A stretch of 64,000 bases of DNA, from the NCBI RefSeq assembly GCF_000719135.1, contig NZ_JOEK01000002.1, positions 434,001 through 498,000 on the forward strand, in the 5' to 3' direction. The notes below the pieces were generated by a model. It searched no databases and had not been told where the DNA came from. It saw nothing but the letters and a program-made list of their open reading frames with translations. Position numbers and translations under genes: made by a program. Positions 62,899-64,000 of the stretch are shown here, piece after piece; the stretch's first letter is position 1; every line of letters starts with the position of its first letter. The stretch is from Streptomyces avicenniae (lineage in GTDB: Bacteria > Actinomycetota > Actinomycetes > Streptomycetales > Streptomycetaceae).

Positions 62899-63216
62899 GT
62901 GCCCCGCACCCTCCGGTTCTTCTTCAGCCACGGCGTCCAGGACACCCCGTTGTGGCCCGACGACGTGGACAGCCCGTACGGCTACCCGTGCGATCTGCGG
63001 CGGTTGCCGATCGGCCGGGCGACCAGGACCGAGCTCGCCCGGTTGTGCGAGTGCTACCAGTCGTCCCTGGACGTGGACGATCCCGGCGGCGCGTCCCCGT
63101 GGCCCGAGGAGCGACGGGAGCTGTTCGAACAGCGGGCGGACGCCGCGCTCGTGGCGCTGCGACGCGACCTCGGTGACGGTTGGGTGGTCGTGGACCGGCG
63201 TTCCCGCCACCGCTGA
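62899..63216 (+). CDS. Conserved small hypothetical protein
   Basis: 105 residues from GTG 62899 (or 108 from GTG 62890). Phe-rich start TLRFFFSHGVQD, then SPYGYPCDLRRLPIG and a helical, acidic second half ending in VVVDRRSRHR. GC-rich third positions support coding. Not recognised; converges with the Lon-like gene. Confidence 0.6.
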   Translation: MPRTLRFFFSHGVQDTPLWPDDVDSPYGYPCDLRRLPIGRATRTELARLCECYQSSLDVDDPGGASPWPEERRELFEQRADAALVALRRDLGDGWVVVDRRSRHR

Positions 63217-63249
63217 TCCCCGCGGCGGCCGGGCCGTCGGACGGCAGAC

Positions 63250-64000
63250 TCAGCAGGACGGCACGTGGTCACCCGCGGCCAGCGCGCGCAGGCTCTCCAC
63301 GGCGCCGCTCAGCGAGGTCACCGGGATGAGCCGCAGCCCGCCAGGGGCGTCGGCCGTCGCGTCGCCGCACTCGTCGGCCGGGACGAGGAAGACGGTCGCG
63401 CCGTCGCGGCGGGCCGCCTGCGTCTTGAGCGCGACGCCGCCGACCGGCCCCACCGCGCCCTCGGCGTCGATCGTGCCGGTCCCCGCGATCGTGGCGCCGC
63501 CGGTGAGGTCGCCGCCGTCGCCGTCGCCGTCCAGCATCTCCACGATGCCGAGGGAGAAGAGCAGCCCGGCGCTCGGGCCGCCGACGTCCGCGAGGTTCAG
63601 CTCGACGGTGACGTCGTCGGCGTCGCGGTCGAGGAAGGCGAGGGCGGCGGTCACGGCGGCGTTCTGCGAGGCGCGCATCTCGTCGGCGTTGTGCTCACGG
63701 ATCTCGTCCGTCGAGTCGCCCTGCGGGTAGACGGAGTCGCGCGGCAGCACGGCCTGGTCCCCCGCGAAGTAGCCGCGCAGCACGTCGGGGAGGCGCACGG
63801 TGGCGTCGGGTGCGGTGGCCTGGATGGTCGTCAGGCGCAGTTCGCCCTCCGTCTCGCGCACCGGCGCGCCGCTGATCGTGATCACCGGCTCGCCGTCCCG
63901 TTCGCCGAGCACGTCGGTGGTCTCCCCCGGATGGGTGACCGAGAACGGCAGCGGCGCCAGCGCGGCGACGGCCAGCAGCGCCGCGAACAGGGCGGCGCAC
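63250..64000 (-). CDS. PDZ/S16 Lon-like protease (YlbL family), 5' end cut by window edge
   Basis: About 250 residues visible to the window edge. N-terminal membrane segment (AALFAALLAVAALAPLPFSV), then a region with HPGETTDVLGERDGEP, and a C-terminal Lon-type S16 protease domain with catalytic Ser in GGPSAGLLF and Lys in VALKTQAARR. A PDZ domain, expected between, is not clear by eye. Actinobacterial YlbL proteins are membrane-anchored extracytoplasmic proteases. The true start is outside the window. Confidence 0.87.
   Translation of the reverse strand, partial: CAALFAALLAVAALAPLPFSVTHPGETTDVLGERDGEPVITISGAPVRETEGELRLTTIQATAPDATVRLPDVLRGYFAGDQAVLPRDSVYPQGDSTDEIREHNADEMRASQNAAVTAALAFLDRDADDVTVELNLADVGGPSAGLLFSLGIVEMLDGDGDGGDLTGGATIAGTGTIDAEGAVGPVGGVALKTQAARRDGATVFLVPADECGDATADAPGGLRLIPVTSLSGAVESLRALAAGDHVPSC

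Overview
The window is very GC-rich chromosomal DNA with strong G/C bias at third codon positions, Streptomyces-type promoters (TTGACN / TANNNT), many probable leaderless starts, and Streptomyces-specific families (a SsgA-like sporulation protein, CebR/CebEFG-BglC, DUF3618, DUF2017, RDD proteins). I read it as core-to-subcore chromosome of a Streptomyces or a close relative. I see no complete prophage, insertion sequence, CRISPR array or large biosynthetic cluster.

Layout. 1-3 kb: a truncated hypothetical gene, then a GDT1/UPF0016 (TMEM165-like) manganese exporter gene behind a recognisable yybP-ykoY (Mn2+) riboswitch. 3-9.3 kb: the cellobiose utilisation locus cebR / cebEFG-bglC, with three CebR boxes (one before cebE, one fused to the bglC ribosome binding site and start, and an unexplained one downstream of cebR). 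9.5-20 kb: mixed genes, including a spermidine-synthase-like protein, an XRE-TPR regulator, a phosphatase, a PAP2/AUR1-like membrane enzyme, tRNA-Lys(CTT), a secreted M6 protease, a PAS-GGDEF-EAL protein, and two small proteins that look like degenerate serine and tyrosine recombinase domains.

20-29 kb is the most unusual block. It holds two Asp/Glu-racemase/maleate-isomerase-fold enzymes, a D-2-hydroxyacid dehydrogenase, an amidase-signature enzyme, a DUF3830 protein, an Ehu-type (ectoine-transporter-like) ABC importer and an IclR regulator. The importer resembles EhuBCDA, but the known ectoine-degradation enzymes (DoeA/EutD, DoeB/EutE) are absent. It is probably an uncharacterised catabolic system for an amide- or carboxylate-containing solute. 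A 35-bp dyad sits in its divergent promoter region.

29-45 kb: a secreted polysaccharide lyase (PL8), small enzymes, an XRE regulator next to a small GRDP-like gene, an orphan VapB antitoxin, OsmC, tRNA-Leu(TAG), DUF445, an SGNH hydrolase, a class A penicillin-binding protein, a GroES-like protein, bcp, a NagD-like phosphatase, and a class F sortase with a candidate substrate. 45-64 kb: a syntenic Streptomyces core segment with rdgB, rph, an RNase Z-like hydrolase, rodA, the mec-cysO-cysM cysteine pathway with a Cys-rich attenuator leader peptide, an AGCS symporter, clpS with DUF2017, pncB-pncA, two RDD proteins, DUF4037, an ssgG-like gene and a Lon-like PDZ/S16 protein cut by the right edge. 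An Old Yellow Enzyme gene and a divergent MerR regulator lie between rdgB and rph.

All product calls are by eye from protein motifs. Start codons were chosen from Shine-Dalgarno or leaderless-promoter spacing where this could be seen.
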